Source: Cupriavidus basilensis (lineage in GTDB: Bacteria > Pseudomonadota > Gammaproteobacteria > Burkholderiales > Burkholderiaceae). From it: a stretch of DNA of 64,000 nt. Position numbers and translations under genes: made by a program. The stretch covers positions 84,541 through 148,540 of the forward strand of contig NZ_BBQM01000003.1 of NCBI RefSeq assembly GCF_000876015.1, read 5' to 3'. Shown here piece by piece: positions 35,499-44,070 of the stretch (position 1 is its first letter; each line of letters opens with the position of its first letter). The notes under the pieces were generated by a model, which saw only the letters and a program-made list of their open reading frames with translations, was not told the origin of the DNA and made no database searches.

Positions 35499-36177
35499 TA
35501 GCACGCTGGACAAGATGAAGGGGCAGTGCTTGGAGCTTCTGTTGGAAATTTTTCCTGCGGAACATATTTTGGTCACCATGGTTTTTGCTCTCGTCTTTAA
35601 TCAGCTGGCTCATGATTTATCGCTGTCAGTATATGATGCGTTGCTGCATTTGAATTTTGATAATTCGGTTGGATTAAAATCCGGAAAATTTTGGGGTGTG
35701 CCTCTTGCTATATTTGGCGTCGCTTTTTTGGCGGTGGCAATCAACGTCTTTATAATTGGTGTGGGCCTGCGATTCTCGTTTCGAAGAAGTGGCGTTGATG
35801 CGAAGATTGTGGAGTGGATGCGGAAGGCGAATTCTGCAATAAAATCGCTTGAACAGGGTGGGCGTGAGGCTGTTCATCGTTCCATAGAAAAAGAATTCAA
35901 TAAGCGACTTAAACGCTACCGAGCTAAACGGATGCTATCCGAGGTCGCTCTATCAATACTCGGTTTGGTATTGTGGGGTTCGATTCTGCTTCTATGGACA
36001 TCGAAGGGGCAATTGGAGATTTCAAGGCCGGACTGTCTAATTGCATTAGGGGCAGGGGTTGGAGGGCTTTTGCTCCACAGAGAATCTATTCGATATGCGA
36101 TTTCGAGTCTGATTCCGTTGCAAATTTATGCATGCGCTGCATCGGGTGAGATTGCCTTCTTTGAAGGGATGGAATAG
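35491..36177 (+). CDS. Multi-pass membrane protein of the two-gene module
   Basis: The 228-residue product has about four membrane helices: around residues 18-40 (ILVTMVFALVF), 67-95 (VPLAIFGVAFLAVAINVFII), 153-175 (LSILGLVLWGSILLLW) and 185-200 (LIALGAGVGGLLL). A basic cytoplasmic helical loop (RKANSAIKSL to KRLKRYRAKR) lies between helices 2 and 3. It overlaps the soluble partner by 8 bp. The layout resembles defence modules with a sensing protein and a membrane effector; this is inference. Confidence 0.72.
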   Translation: MSDSTLDKMKGQCLELLLEIFPAEHILVTMVFALVFNQLAHDLSLSVYDALLHLNFDNSVGLKSGKFWGVPLAIFGVAFLAVAINVFIIGVGLRFSFRRSGVDAKIVEWMRKANSAIKSLEQGGREAVHRSIEKEFNKRLKRYRAKRMLSEVALSILGLVLWGSILLLWTSKGQLEISRPDCLIALGAGVGGLLLHRESIRYAISSLIPLQIYACAASGEIAFFEGME

Positions 36178-36196
36178 TCGGCGCACTGGGTGATAG

Positions 36197-36349
36197 TTCA
36201 GAGCAACCGATGCGCGGAGGCAATACCAGACTCTATCTTGTGCGGCCTGCAGCATTAAGATGGTGGAACGACAGGGGATGGGTGGTTCCTTCTGGGGTTG
36301 TCGCAACTACTCGAAGGGGTGCAAGGCCACGCTTCCACGTGTTGCTTGA
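36197..36349 (+). pseudogene. 3' remnant of a second Mrr-type gene (zinc finger)
   Basis: In one frame the segment reads RQYQTLSCAAC, then GGSFWGCRNYSKGC and KATLPRVA before a stop. It parallels GDYQTPTCAAC...FWGCHNYRKGC...TLPRAA at the end of the intact Mrr gene. The frame is stopped at 36194 and no nuclease core precedes it. It marks the right edge of the AT-rich block. Confidence 0.8.
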
Positions 36350-36419
36350 TGCAGGTGGGACCTTCTGTCGTCAGCGGCAAATGTGCAAGTGAGGCGGCAC
36401 AATGTTTGAGAGGTAGTCT

Positions 36420-36914
36420 GTGCAAATTGAATGGGTGGGGAGATACAAGCTGTCGTTCGACAGCAACCGCTTCACGGTCGAATGCCCTTTGGGAACCGAC
36501 AAGTTCTCAGGTTTCGCGACATCTGACTTACCGAAGCTGTATGTCGTCAGTGTCGAAGATCAACCAATTTACGTCGGAATTACCAAGCAGCCTGTTCGGA
36601 ACCGGTTACGTCTGGGGTGGAATGCATCAGGCGAGAGCGGTTATCACGGTTACGCATGGCGGCATGCGCTGTCTGCGGCCAACTTGGACATATGGTGTCA
36701 CCGTGATCCGCCTGAGACCGATCCGTGCTTGGACATCGAGACGGTTGAGGCGGAAGTCGTCTATTTGATCCGACAAGCTGGTCAGTGGCCACGTTTCCAG
36801 ACTGAAATCCATTTTCACCCGTCCAGCGATGAGCATCGAAAATGGGCTTCCTCAATTGCCGAGAGGTACGATTTGACGCCCGAGGGTCAGTCTGCCGCCT
36901 CAGGGACAGTGTGA
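36420..36914 (+). CDS. GIY-YIG nuclease family protein
   Basis: The 164-residue product has the GIY-YIG pattern: LYVVSVEDQPIYVGIT (the two beta strands), the basic RNRLRLGW with catalytic Arg, and ETVEAEVVYLIRQAG with the catalytic Glu, ending in WPRFQTEIHFHPS. The GTG start follows GAGAGGT. Such standalone enzymes occur as restriction or homing nucleases. Its end overlaps the end of the converging DUF1780-like gene by 15 bp. Confidence 0.8.
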   Translation: MQIEWVGRYKLSFDSNRFTVECPLGTDKFSGFATSDLPKLYVVSVEDQPIYVGITKQPVRNRLRLGWNASGESGYHGYAWRHALSAANLDIWCHRDPPETDPCLDIETVEAEVVYLIRQAGQWPRFQTEIHFHPSSDEHRKWASSIAERYDLTPEGQSAASGTV

Positions 36915-37502
36915 GACATGACCAACGGCTTGCACGATAAAGCCCGGCGCGTCTGGGCAAGCATAGAAGCAGCCACTGCGTCGCCCCATCACAAATGAAA
37001 TGGATCGCCATCCCGTCGCCTCTAGTTCGATCGTGTCCGGGTACGGTTGCTCCGTGACACCTATCACGTGGCGAAGGTTGACGTAGAGAAGCAAGTCTGT
37101 TCCGCGCTTGAAGTCCGGCGAATACTTGTCGAGGCTTGCCGCTTCTTTCCGACAGAGGCGGTATATCTCTCCAAGGCTCATGTCCTTCGGCGTAAAGGGC
37201 CGAAGCAGGTCTTTGGCTTCAGTGATGCTTTGCGCACGTTCTAACTCTTGCTTGTACTCGGCATGTCGTCGTCTGCCCGGGTCTAGAATCTCTTTGATCT
37301 CGAAACGGGCGTTGCGAAACTCAACGTCGGGCGGGTCTTGTTTGATGCTGATGATCTCGCCTTTCGCCGGGGTAATTCCAAGATTTCGAATAAACGCATC
37401 TGCAACCCAACGTTCGCGCTCATTCTTGTTTTGAGGCGCGAAGTATTCAACGGAGGCTTCAAGGTCTTTGCGACGCTGCGCGATGAATTCTTGTTCGTCC
37501 AT
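36900..37502 (-). CDS. DUF1780-like putative endonuclease
   Basis: The 200-residue protein fits DUF1780: NERERWVADAF, DPPDVEFRNARFEIKEILDPGRRR (a D...ExK restriction-like core), DLLLYVNLRHVIGV, GWRSISFV and a late CPDAPGFI. The fold is nuclease-like but function is unproven. It is 27 bp downstream of a leftward gene of unknown function, and both follow the integrase, so the three may be cotranscribed. Confidence 0.72.
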   Translation of the reverse strand: MDEQEFIAQRRKDLEASVEYFAPQNKNERERWVADAFIRNLGITPAKGEIISIKQDPPDVEFRNARFEIKEILDPGRRRHAEYKQELERAQSITEAKDLLRPFTPKDMSLGEIYRLCRKEAASLDKYSPDFKRGTDLLLYVNLRHVIGVTEQPYPDTIELEATGWRSISFVMGRRSGCFYACPDAPGFIVQAVGHVSHCP

Positions 37503-37529
37503 ACCTTCCTTTGGCCCGGCGCGGGGAAC

Positions 37530-38165
37530 TCAGATGAGCGGAATGCAGTCCGCGAAGTCCACGTGCAACTTGCGGACGGGCGGCATGTTCCTTTGCGGAT
37601 CGCCGGTAAGAATGGCGGTCAACTGTGCCGCGATGCAGACAAGCGCATTGGAGTTCCGCATTGCGTCAATGGCAAGCTGGACAGGGAAGCCGGAGAGCGT
37701 CCTTGCCAGCGGGTGGAGCCCGCCATGTGTGTAGCTACTCAGTGCTTTCCACGACACATCTCTAAATTGCCGAAGTTGGTCAACTAGTTGTGCCGGGGCT
37801 TCACTGGCATCCAATTGCTTCAGCATTTCGGCCAACATCGGCCCTTCGTTCGCTCTGCGGGCACTCTCGACGGTGAGGGGTTCGCCAAGTTTGTCCACCC
37901 AATTGTCCGTGGCGGCATGAAGCAGCCAGATGCCGCGAACAAGGGATTCGTACTGAGGGCGCAACAGGGATAGAGCGGAAGTACCCAGACCGTTGCCAAT
38001 CAGTATCAGCGCACCCCTTGCGTGGTCCAGTGACAGCAGCCCGGCTTGAAATGAGACGACGAAACGCTTTTCTGGGAAAGGGATGAGACTGGCTACTTGT
38101 GTCGCCACTGTTTCATGGAACTGTGTCGTCCGGGCAATTGCAGTACGTAGTTCTTCTTCGGTCAT
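37530..38165 (-). CDS. Uncharacterised helical protein
   Basis: The 211-residue product is helical throughout. It has LLRPQYESLVRGIWLLH in the middle and WKALSSYTHGGLHPLAR later, a pattern seen in DUF5677/DUF6988-type proteins common in genomic islands; the exact family is not certain. A membrane role is not evident. It lies between the integrase and the DUF1780-like gene in the same direction. Confidence 0.6.
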   Translation of the reverse strand: MTEEELRTAIARTTQFHETVATQVASLIPFPEKRFVVSFQAGLLSLDHARGALILIGNGLGTSALSLLRPQYESLVRGIWLLHAATDNWVDKLGEPLTVESARRANEGPMLAEMLKQLDASEAPAQLVDQLRQFRDVSWKALSSYTHGGLHPLARTLSGFPVQLAIDAMRNSNALVCIAAQLTAILTGDPQRNMPPVRKLHVDFADCIPLI

Positions 38166-38242
38166 ATCAGGCAGTTACTGCGGAACTGGTGGCGGGACGA
38201 CATCAGTGTACCAATGTCCCGCCGACATGGATGACCGGACGG

Positions 38243-39226
38243 TTAGCCAATCTTCTTCGCCAGATCAGAAGCAGACGGATGATAGTACCGCTTCAGCATT
38301 GTCAGGCTGCGGTGCCCGGATACTGCCGCCAGTTCGATTAGGTTAGGCAGCTTCGTCGCCAGCCGGGTGATGGCCGTGTGACGAAGATCGTGCCAGTGCA
38401 GGTCATCCAGTCCAGCCCGTTTGCATGCCCGTTTGAACGCCTTATGGTGTGCTGGTGCATTGATGGGGAATACGTTTCCATCAATGCAACGTGGTAGTTC
38501 TCTCAACAGGTCTACTGCCTTCAGTGACAGTGGCACAGTTCTCGGGGTCCCATTTTTAGTCAGCGGCAGGAACGCCGTCTGGCTTTCGAGGTCGATGTTT
38601 TGCCAGCGAAGTTGCAGAAGTTCACCCCGCCGCATTGCCGTTTCCAGACTCAGGATTGCCATTGGCTGTAGACACGGATTCCGACGACCCGTAGGTGCCA
38701 ACGCAGCAAGCAGTCGGCCTTCTTCCTCCACTGACAGTACCCTGTCGCGACCCAGTGGGGTTGGCGGTTTGCGAACAGATGCGACCGGGTTTGCGATGTT
38801 GATGCCCCATTCGCGTCGTGCGTGGTTGATGACCGAGGAAAGGTAGGCCAGTTCGCGAATCACGGTCCCCGGCTGCACGTGCTTCAGTCGCTCATCGCGA
38901 TATGCTGCGATTGCCATTGGGGTCAATGCCGCCATGCTCAATTTGGCAAGTTTCGTGCGGCCCATCGCACGTAGCCTGATGGTGTCTTCAGTGCCGCCAC
39001 GCATCGATGGGCATACATCGACTATGTACCGTTCGAGAACATCCCCAAGGGTGGTCGATTCGGCTTCGCTTCGGTTGACGTAACTACCCCGGTCCATCTC
39101 TGTTTCGACTGACCGCGCAAATCGTTCAGCGTCTTGGCGGGTAGTGAAGGTTTTTACTTCAAGCGGGAAACCTCTGCGACGAACACGTACCTGCCATCTG
39201 TCGCCTCTGCGGGATATAGAAGCCAT
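38243..39226 (-). CDS. int: Tyrosine recombinase / integrase of the element
   Basis: The 327-residue protein has an N-terminal arm-binding domain (MASISRRGDRWQVRVRRRG), a core-binding domain, and the catalytic set Arg199 (ETAMRRGELL), His279-x-x-Arg282 (HDLRHTAI), His305 (GHRSL) and Tyr314/315 (RYYHPS). It lies 145 bp from the stop of the reconstituted moaC, and TGGAGCA repeats lie just upstream of its start. It is the enzyme expected to integrate and excise the element at moaC. Confidence 0.95.
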   Translation of the reverse strand: MASISRRGDRWQVRVRRRGFPLEVKTFTTRQDAERFARSVETEMDRGSYVNRSEAESTTLGDVLERYIVDVCPSMRGGTEDTIRLRAMGRTKLAKLSMAALTPMAIAAYRDERLKHVQPGTVIRELAYLSSVINHARREWGINIANPVASVRKPPTPLGRDRVLSVEEEGRLLAALAPTGRRNPCLQPMAILSLETAMRRGELLQLRWQNIDLESQTAFLPLTKNGTPRTVPLSLKAVDLLRELPRCIDGNVFPINAPAHHKAFKRACKRAGLDDLHWHDLRHTAITRLATKLPNLIELAAVSGHRSLTMLKRYYHPSASDLAKKIG

Positions 39227-39239
39227 TTCCTGTCCTCAG

Positions 39240-39257
39240 TGGAGCAGGATTGGAGCA
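39240..39257 (+). repeat. Right arm-type integrase sites (TGGAGCA x2)
   Basis: TGGAGCA at 39240 and 39251, 11 bp apart, match the three copies at the left end in sequence, orientation and spacing. They lie just before the integrase start, where they could also let the integrase repress its own gene. Confidence 0.6.
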
Positions 39258-39370
39258 AGATCGATTTTTTGTGCCCTTCTGCCATCATTCGCGACGCACC
39301 AGAAGGGCCGCAGGTGACACACGGTTCAGCACAGTCAAGTCATGCCGGAATATCTGGAAAACCTTACGAA

Positions 39371-39850
39371 TCAAGGGTTCGCCGTCCAGTCCCCCGACTT
39401 GCCGCCGTGCTTTTCCAGCAGCCTCACATCGCCCATCACCATGCCCCGGTCCACCGCCTTGCACATGTCGTAGATGGTCAGCAGCGCCACCTGCACGCCG
39501 GTCAGCGCTTCCATTTCCACGCCAGTCTGGCCGTGGGTTTCGGCGCGCACCGTGCAGCGCACGGCGGAGGCCGCCTCGTCGAGGGCGAAGTCCACCGCCA
39601 CCTTGGTGAGCGCCAGCGGATGGCACAGCGGAATCAGGTCGGAGGTGCGCTTGGTGGCCATGATGGCGGCCACGCGGGCGATGCCGAGCACATCGCCCTT
39701 CCTGGCGTTGCCGTCCCGCACCAGCGCGAAGGTGGCCGGCAGCATGGTGATGGTGCCGGTGGCGAGGGCCACGCGGTGGCTGTGCGCCTTGGCGCCGACG
39801 TCGACCATATGGGCTTGTCCGGCGGAATCGAAGTGGGTGAGCTGGCTCAT
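39371..39850 (-). CDS. moaC: Cyclic pyranopterin monophosphate synthase MoaC (hybrid gene)
   Basis: The 159-residue enzyme makes cyclic pyranopterin monophosphate in molybdenum cofactor synthesis. It is full length: [66 protein letters not shown]. The last ~59 codons (39371-39547) are the copy brought by the element and differ from the displaced native end at 22994-23170 mainly at silent positions. Integration thus left the gene functional. Confidence 0.95.
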   Translation of the reverse strand: MSQLTHFDSAGQAHMVDVGAKAHSHRVALATGTITMLPATFALVRDGNARKGDVLGIARVAAIMATKRTSDLIPLCHPLALTKVAVDFALDEAASAVRCTVRAETHGQTGVEMEALTGVQVALLTIYDMCKAVDRGMVMGDVRLLEKHGGKSGDWTANP

Positions 39851-40010
39851 GGCGTGGGCGGGAATCGAAGGGGAGTTGCGGCAATGCCGGGGACTGGCCG
39901 GAGGCCCGCCGCGCCAGTTGGCGCGCGGCCTGGGCGGCATCGGGGACCTGTCGGGCCCGCCTTGGGCGCGCCCGATGGGAATGGTTTCCGGAGGCCGCTA
40001 TCATAGCAAG

Positions 40011-41816
40011 ATGCGCAAGAATCCAACGCTCCGCGGAGCGCTCTCCTCGCCCGCCCGACAGGCCTGCCCGACATCGCCCGGGATGCGTCCGCGGCATGCC
40101 CGCGCCGCCGCTTCCCGCATTTCCCGCGCTTCGGCTAGCCTGGCGCGCCGCTCGCTCGCGGCGCTGCTGGCGCTGACGGTGGCCCTGCCCGCGTGGCCGC
40201 AGCAGCGCGCGCTGCTCAACGATCCGGCGCGCACGGCCGCCGATGCCGTCTATGGCGGCGACAGCAGCGACCAGGTCTACGACAACCTGAACCGCAGCGT
40301 GAAGGCGGGGCAGAAGTCCGAGTTCGGGCTGCGCACCAACAACACCGTGGTGGAGGGCAGCGGCGTGCAGCTGCCCGACCTCGGCGACCCTTCCACGGCA
40401 TCGCTGACGCCCGACATGGAGCGGCGCCTGGGCGAGCACATCATGCGCGACATCCGGCGCGATCCGGACTACGTGGTCGACCCGCTGCTGGCCGACTACC
40501 TGAACGCGCTCGGCTACCGCCTGGTGCAGGCGGCGCGCCGGCAGAACATCTCGGGCTCGACCGGCTCGGGCACCTTCGCCACCGGCTTCGAGCTGTTCGC
40601 GGTGCGCGACCGCACCATCAACGCCTTCGCGCTGCCCGGCGGCTATATCGGCGTGCATACCGGCCTGCTGGTGCAGTCGGAGACCGAGTCGGAGCTGGCC
40701 TCGGTGCTGGGCCACGAAATCGGCCACGTGATGCAGCGGCACATCGCGCGCGGCATCACCTCGCAGGACCAGTCGATGTGGATCTCGCTGGCGTCGATGG
40801 TGCTGGCCGGGCTGGCCGCCACCAAGAGCGGCGACGCGGCCTCGGCGCTGGCGATGGGCGGGCAGGCGGCGGCGGTCGCCAACCAGTTGTCGTTCTCGCG
40901 CGGGGCCGAGCGCGAGGCCGACCGCGTGGGCTTCCAGATCATGACCGCGGCGGGCTTCGACCCGCAGGGCATGCCGGACTTCTTCAAGCGCCTGCAGCGC
41001 GTGATGGGCATCTCGGAAAACTCGGTGCCAGCCTATGTGCGCACCCACCCGCTGACCTCGGAGCGCATCGCCGACATGCAGGACCGCGTCAGCCACGTGG
41101 CGGTGCGCCACGTCGGCAGCACGCCAGAATACGAGTTCGCGCGCGTGCGCTCGCGCATCATCCAGGAAACCACGCCGAGCGACCTGCAGAACGTGCGCGC
41201 CGCGCTGCAGGCGCAACTGCCCTCGGCGGCGCCGGCGCGCGTGCCGGCGCTGTACTACGGCATGGCCTTCGCCGACCAGCGCCTGGGCCGCAACGCCGCC
41301 GCCGAGCAATCGCTGGCGGAGGCGCGCCGGCTCTACGGCACCATTCCCGGCGCGACCTCGGGCAGCCCCATGCTGGACGTGATGGCGATCGAGCTGGCGC
41401 GCGCGCAGGGCCGGCCGCAGGACGCGCTCAACCAGGCCGCGGCGTCGATGAGGGCGTTCCCGCTCTCGCACGCGGTGGCGGTGAGCTACGCGGCGACCTT
41501 GCTGGGGGCGGGGCGGCTGGACCAGGCGGTGGCCTTCCTGCGCGAGCGCACGCGCGAGGACATCTCGCGCGCCGAGTGGTGGGACATGCTGGCGCGCGCC
41601 TATGCGGGCCAGGGCCGGCGCGTGCAGCAGCACCAGGCGCTGGCCGAGAAATACGCCATCGACGGCGCCTACCAGGCCGCCATCGAGCAGTTGCAGATCG
41701 CGCGCAAGGCCGGCGACGGGGATTTCTACACGCTGTCCGAGGTGGACGCGCGGCTGCACCAGCTCGAGCGGCAGTTCCGCGAGGAAAAGCAGGACAACAA
41801 GGGCATGCCGAACTAG
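40011..41816 (+). CDS. M48 family metalloprotease, BepA/YfgC-like, with TPRs
   Basis: The 601-residue protein has a long N-terminus with a signal segment (SLAALLALTVALPAWPQ). The zinc motif is HEIGH near residue 235, with GAEREADRVG supplying the third ligand; helical TPR-like repeats fill the last ~250 residues. BepA-type proteases work in the periplasm on outer-membrane protein assembly. The ATG at 40011 may be too early; one at 40083 is possible. It is divergent from moaC. Confidence 0.9.
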   Translation: MRKNPTLRGALSSPARQACPTSPGMRPRHARAAASRISRASASLARRSLAALLALTVALPAWPQQRALLNDPARTAADAVYGGDSSDQVYDNLNRSVKAGQKSEFGLRTNNTVVEGSGVQLPDLGDPSTASLTPDMERRLGEHIMRDIRRDPDYVVDPLLADYLNALGYRLVQAARRQNISGSTGSGTFATGFELFAVRDRTINAFALPGGYIGVHTGLLVQSETESELASVLGHEIGHVMQRHIARGITSQDQSMWISLASMVLAGLAATKSGDAASALAMGGQAAAVANQLSFSRGAEREADRVGFQIMTAAGFDPQGMPDFFKRLQRVMGISENSVPAYVRTHPLTSERIADMQDRVSHVAVRHVGSTPEYEFARVRSRIIQETTPSDLQNVRAALQAQLPSAAPARVPALYYGMAFADQRLGRNAAAEQSLAEARRLYGTIPGATSGSPMLDVMAIELARAQGRPQDALNQAAASMRAFPLSHAVAVSYAATLLGAGRLDQAVAFLRERTREDISRAEWWDMLARAYAGQGRRVQQHQALAEKYAIDGAYQAAIEQLQIARKAGDGDFYTLSEVDARLHQLERQFREEKQDNKGMPN

Positions 41817-41853
41817 CCGCGGCCGCGGTTCGGGCGGCCGTTCAGCCGGTCAT

Positions 41854-42456
41854 TCAGGCCGCCGCTTCGCCCGCCGGCGGCGCCGGCTGGCGCACGAAGC
41901 CGTAGCGCACCGGCACTTCGTCCTGCGCGACCGGCTCGATCGGCACGTCGGCGCCATCGAAGTGGAACACGCCGAGATCGCCGCCGCAGGCCTCGCCATG
42001 CCAGGTGCAGACGCTGCTGAAGGCGTCGAGGTCATGGTCGTGCAGCAGCGCGGCCGCGATGCCGCCGCCGCCTTCCGCCTCGCTTGCCTCGATCTCTCCG
42101 GTCAGCACCACGTTGCCCTGCTCGTCGGCAAGGCAGCCGCGCAGCGCGAACGCGCGGCCGGTGGTGGTGTGCAGCCGGCCCTGGTGCAGCCGCACGATCC
42201 ACGGGGCGTAGGCCAGCGCCACGAACACGCGCTGCGGCCCGTTCTGGAAGTACCAGGCGCCGCGCTCGTCGCGCTGGTAGTTGCGCTCGATGAAGGCGAC
42301 CAGCGCCTCGTGCCGGATCGGGTCGCCGGACAGGCCGTGCTGCTGGGCGTACTCGTTGCGCATGCGCCATTGCCCGCGCCGGTCCAGCGCCAGCCAGCCG
42401 TAGCAGTTGGGTACGTTGGGCCAGCGGGCCATCGCTTGCTTGACTGTCTCGTCCAT
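41854..42456 (-). CDS. Conserved protein of unknown function
   Basis: The 200-residue product opens MDETVKQAMARWPNVPNCYGWL and continues WRMRNEYAQQHGLSG and GAWYFQNGPQRVFVALAYAPWIVRL. This is a conserved DUF-type protein widespread in Burkholderiales; I am not sure of its Pfam number. It is soluble, with four scattered cysteines and a DHDLDAF region. An AGGAG site precedes the start. It lies 56 bp after the YheT-like gene and may be cotranscribed. Confidence 0.72.
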   Translation of the reverse strand: MDETVKQAMARWPNVPNCYGWLALDRRGQWRMRNEYAQQHGLSGDPIRHEALVAFIERNYQRDERGAWYFQNGPQRVFVALAYAPWIVRLHQGRLHTTTGRAFALRGCLADEQGNVVLTGEIEASEAEGGGGIAAALLHDHDLDAFSSVCTWHGEACGGDLGVFHFDGADVPIEPVAQDEVPVRYGFVRQPAPPAGEAAA

Positions 42457-42512
42457 GATCTTTGTCTCCTCTGTGGCGCGCCTCGCGGCGGGCCGCCTCG
42501 CCGGCCGCGGGG

Positions 42513-43538
42513 CTATGCCACGCTGTCGAAGAATTGCAGGATGCGCGCCGGCAGCCACTCGATATGGCCAGCATACGGCAGCACCGGCAAGGCCCGCAGC
42601 AGATCTTCGCGCGGCGTCATGAAGCCGACGTGACCGCCGTGCGCCGGCTGCTCCAGCCGGACCTGCGCGCCGACGTCGGCGGGGCCGGGCAGGTAGCGCG
42701 CCGGCAGGAAGGGGTCGTTGCGCGCGTTGAGCACCAGCGTGGGCACGGCGATGGCGCCGAGCACCGGCTTGCTGGAGGCGCGCGCCCAGTAGTCGTCGGT
42801 ATCGCGGAAGCCGTGCAGCGGCGCGGTCACGATATTGTCGAAGGCGTACAGGTCGCGGCTGGCCAGCATCGCCGCGCGGTCGAACAGGCCCGGATACTGG
42901 CGCAGCTTGTCGAGCGACTTGCGCTTGAGCGTCTGCAGGAACATGCGCGTGTAGAGCATGTTGAAGCCCTGCGACAGCGCCGCGCCGCCGCCGGCCAGGT
43001 CGAGCGGCGCCGACACCGACGCGGCCGCATCGACGAAGCGCGCGCCGCCGCCTTCCTCGCCCAGGTAGCGCAGCAGCGCGTTGCCGCCCAGCGAGATGCC
43101 CACCGCCAGCAGCCTGCGCCCGTGCGCGCAGTATTCGCGGTGCAGCCGCTCCAGGATCCAGCGGATCTCCTGCGCGTCGCCGGAGTGGTAGAAGCGCGGC
43201 GCCAGGTTGAGTTCGCCCGAGCAGCCGCGGAAATGCGGCACCACGCCCTGCCAGCCGCGCGCGGCCAGCGCGTGCATCATGGCCTGCGCGTAGTGGCTGC
43301 CGGAATTGCCTTCCAGGCCGTGGAACATCACCAGCAGCGGCGTGCCGGGCGTGACCGCGTGGGTGGTCCAGTCGAGGTCGATGAAGTCGCCGTCGGGCGC
43401 GCTCCAGCGCTCGCGCCGGAAGGCCGCGCGCGGGCGCCGGGTGAAGCGCGCCGGGATGATGGTCTGGGCGTGGCCGCCGGACAGCCACCAGGGCATGCGG
43501 CGGCCGCCGCCGAATGCCTTCGCGCCGGATGCGTTCAT
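42513..43538 (-). CDS. YheT family alpha/beta hydrolase
   Basis: A 341-residue hydrolase with WWLSGGHAQTIIPARF near the N-terminus, LLVMFHGLEGNSGSHYAQ (oxyanion region), the nucleophile elbow VGISLGGNALLRYLGE, and a late HGGHVGF with the catalytic His. YheT-like proteins are esterases of unknown natural substrate. It is 14 bp after the NTF2-like gene in the same direction. Confidence 0.88.
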   Translation of the reverse strand: MNASGAKAFGGGRRMPWWLSGGHAQTIIPARFTRRPRAAFRRERWSAPDGDFIDLDWTTHAVTPGTPLLVMFHGLEGNSGSHYAQAMMHALAARGWQGVVPHFRGCSGELNLAPRFYHSGDAQEIRWILERLHREYCAHGRRLLAVGISLGGNALLRYLGEEGGGARFVDAAASVSAPLDLAGGGAALSQGFNMLYTRMFLQTLKRKSLDKLRQYPGLFDRAAMLASRDLYAFDNIVTAPLHGFRDTDDYWARASSKPVLGAIAVPTLVLNARNDPFLPARYLPGPADVGAQVRLEQPAHGGHVGFMTPREDLLRALPVLPYAGHIEWLPARILQFFDSVA

Positions 43539-43552
43539 GCTGCCGGGCACGG

Positions 43553-43993
43553 CTAGTGCAGCGCCTGCCCCGGTGCCGTGCTGACGGCGGCGACCTGCGC
43601 GGCGTTGGCCGGGCTGCAGTGGATATGGGCCAGGCGCCAGCCTTCGTGGTTCTGCATCAGCACGTAGGTGGTGTGCACGTACAGGTCCGCCTCGACGCGG
43701 TCGCCGCCGAAGCGCAGCGCCTCGGTCACGTCGAAGATGGCCACGCCGAGCGAGGCGTGGCTGCTGGTCTCGATCACGTCGATCAGCACCGGCTGCAGGT
43801 CGAGCAACTGGGCGAATGCCTGGCGCAGCTGCTCGTGGCCGATCAGGCGCTGGCCGTCCGGCATCACGCAGGTGACCGAGTCCTCGTCCAGCCACAGGCG
43901 CAGCGCGCCGTCCGCGTCGCGCAGTTTCATGGCTTCGCGAAAGGCTTCGACAATGTCTTCGGCGGAATCGAACAGGCGGGCAAAACGAGGCAT
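43553..43993 (-). CDS. NTF2/SnoaL-like (DUF4440-type) protein
   Basis: The 146-residue protein has the cone-shaped NTF2 pattern: EDIVEAFREAMKLRDADGALRLW, EDSVTCVMPDGQRLIGHEQLRQAF, VEADLYVHTTYVLMQNHEGWRLAHIHCSP. Members bind small ligands or act as isomerases and hydrolases; no role can be assigned. It is between waaF and the YheT-like gene. Confidence 0.82.
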   Translation of the reverse strand: MPRFARLFDSAEDIVEAFREAMKLRDADGALRLWLDEDSVTCVMPDGQRLIGHEQLRQAFAQLLDLQPVLIDVIETSSHASLGVAIFDVTEALRFGGDRVEADLYVHTTYVLMQNHEGWRLAHIHCSPANAAQVAAVSTAPGQALH

Positions 43994-44070
43994 GGTGACA
44001 GGGCTCAGGGATTCGTTGGCCGGATCGACACGGACTTGGGGGCCGGCATCAGGTGCGTCGGGCTGGTGCG

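Larger units (their letters stand above)
22994..39547. mobile_element. Integrated genomic element in moaC
   Basis: The borders are the two moaC-end copies (22994-23170 and 39371-39547, direct orientation). A tyrosine integrase gene ends the right side next to intact moaC, and matching TGGAGCA clusters lie inside each end. It carries a primase-helicase, a serine recombinase and a load of nucleases and uncharacterised genes, but no conjugation or virion genes. It could be an integrative, possibly self-replicating or satellite-like, defence island. Flanking genes are core Burkholderiaceae genes. Confidence 0.88.
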
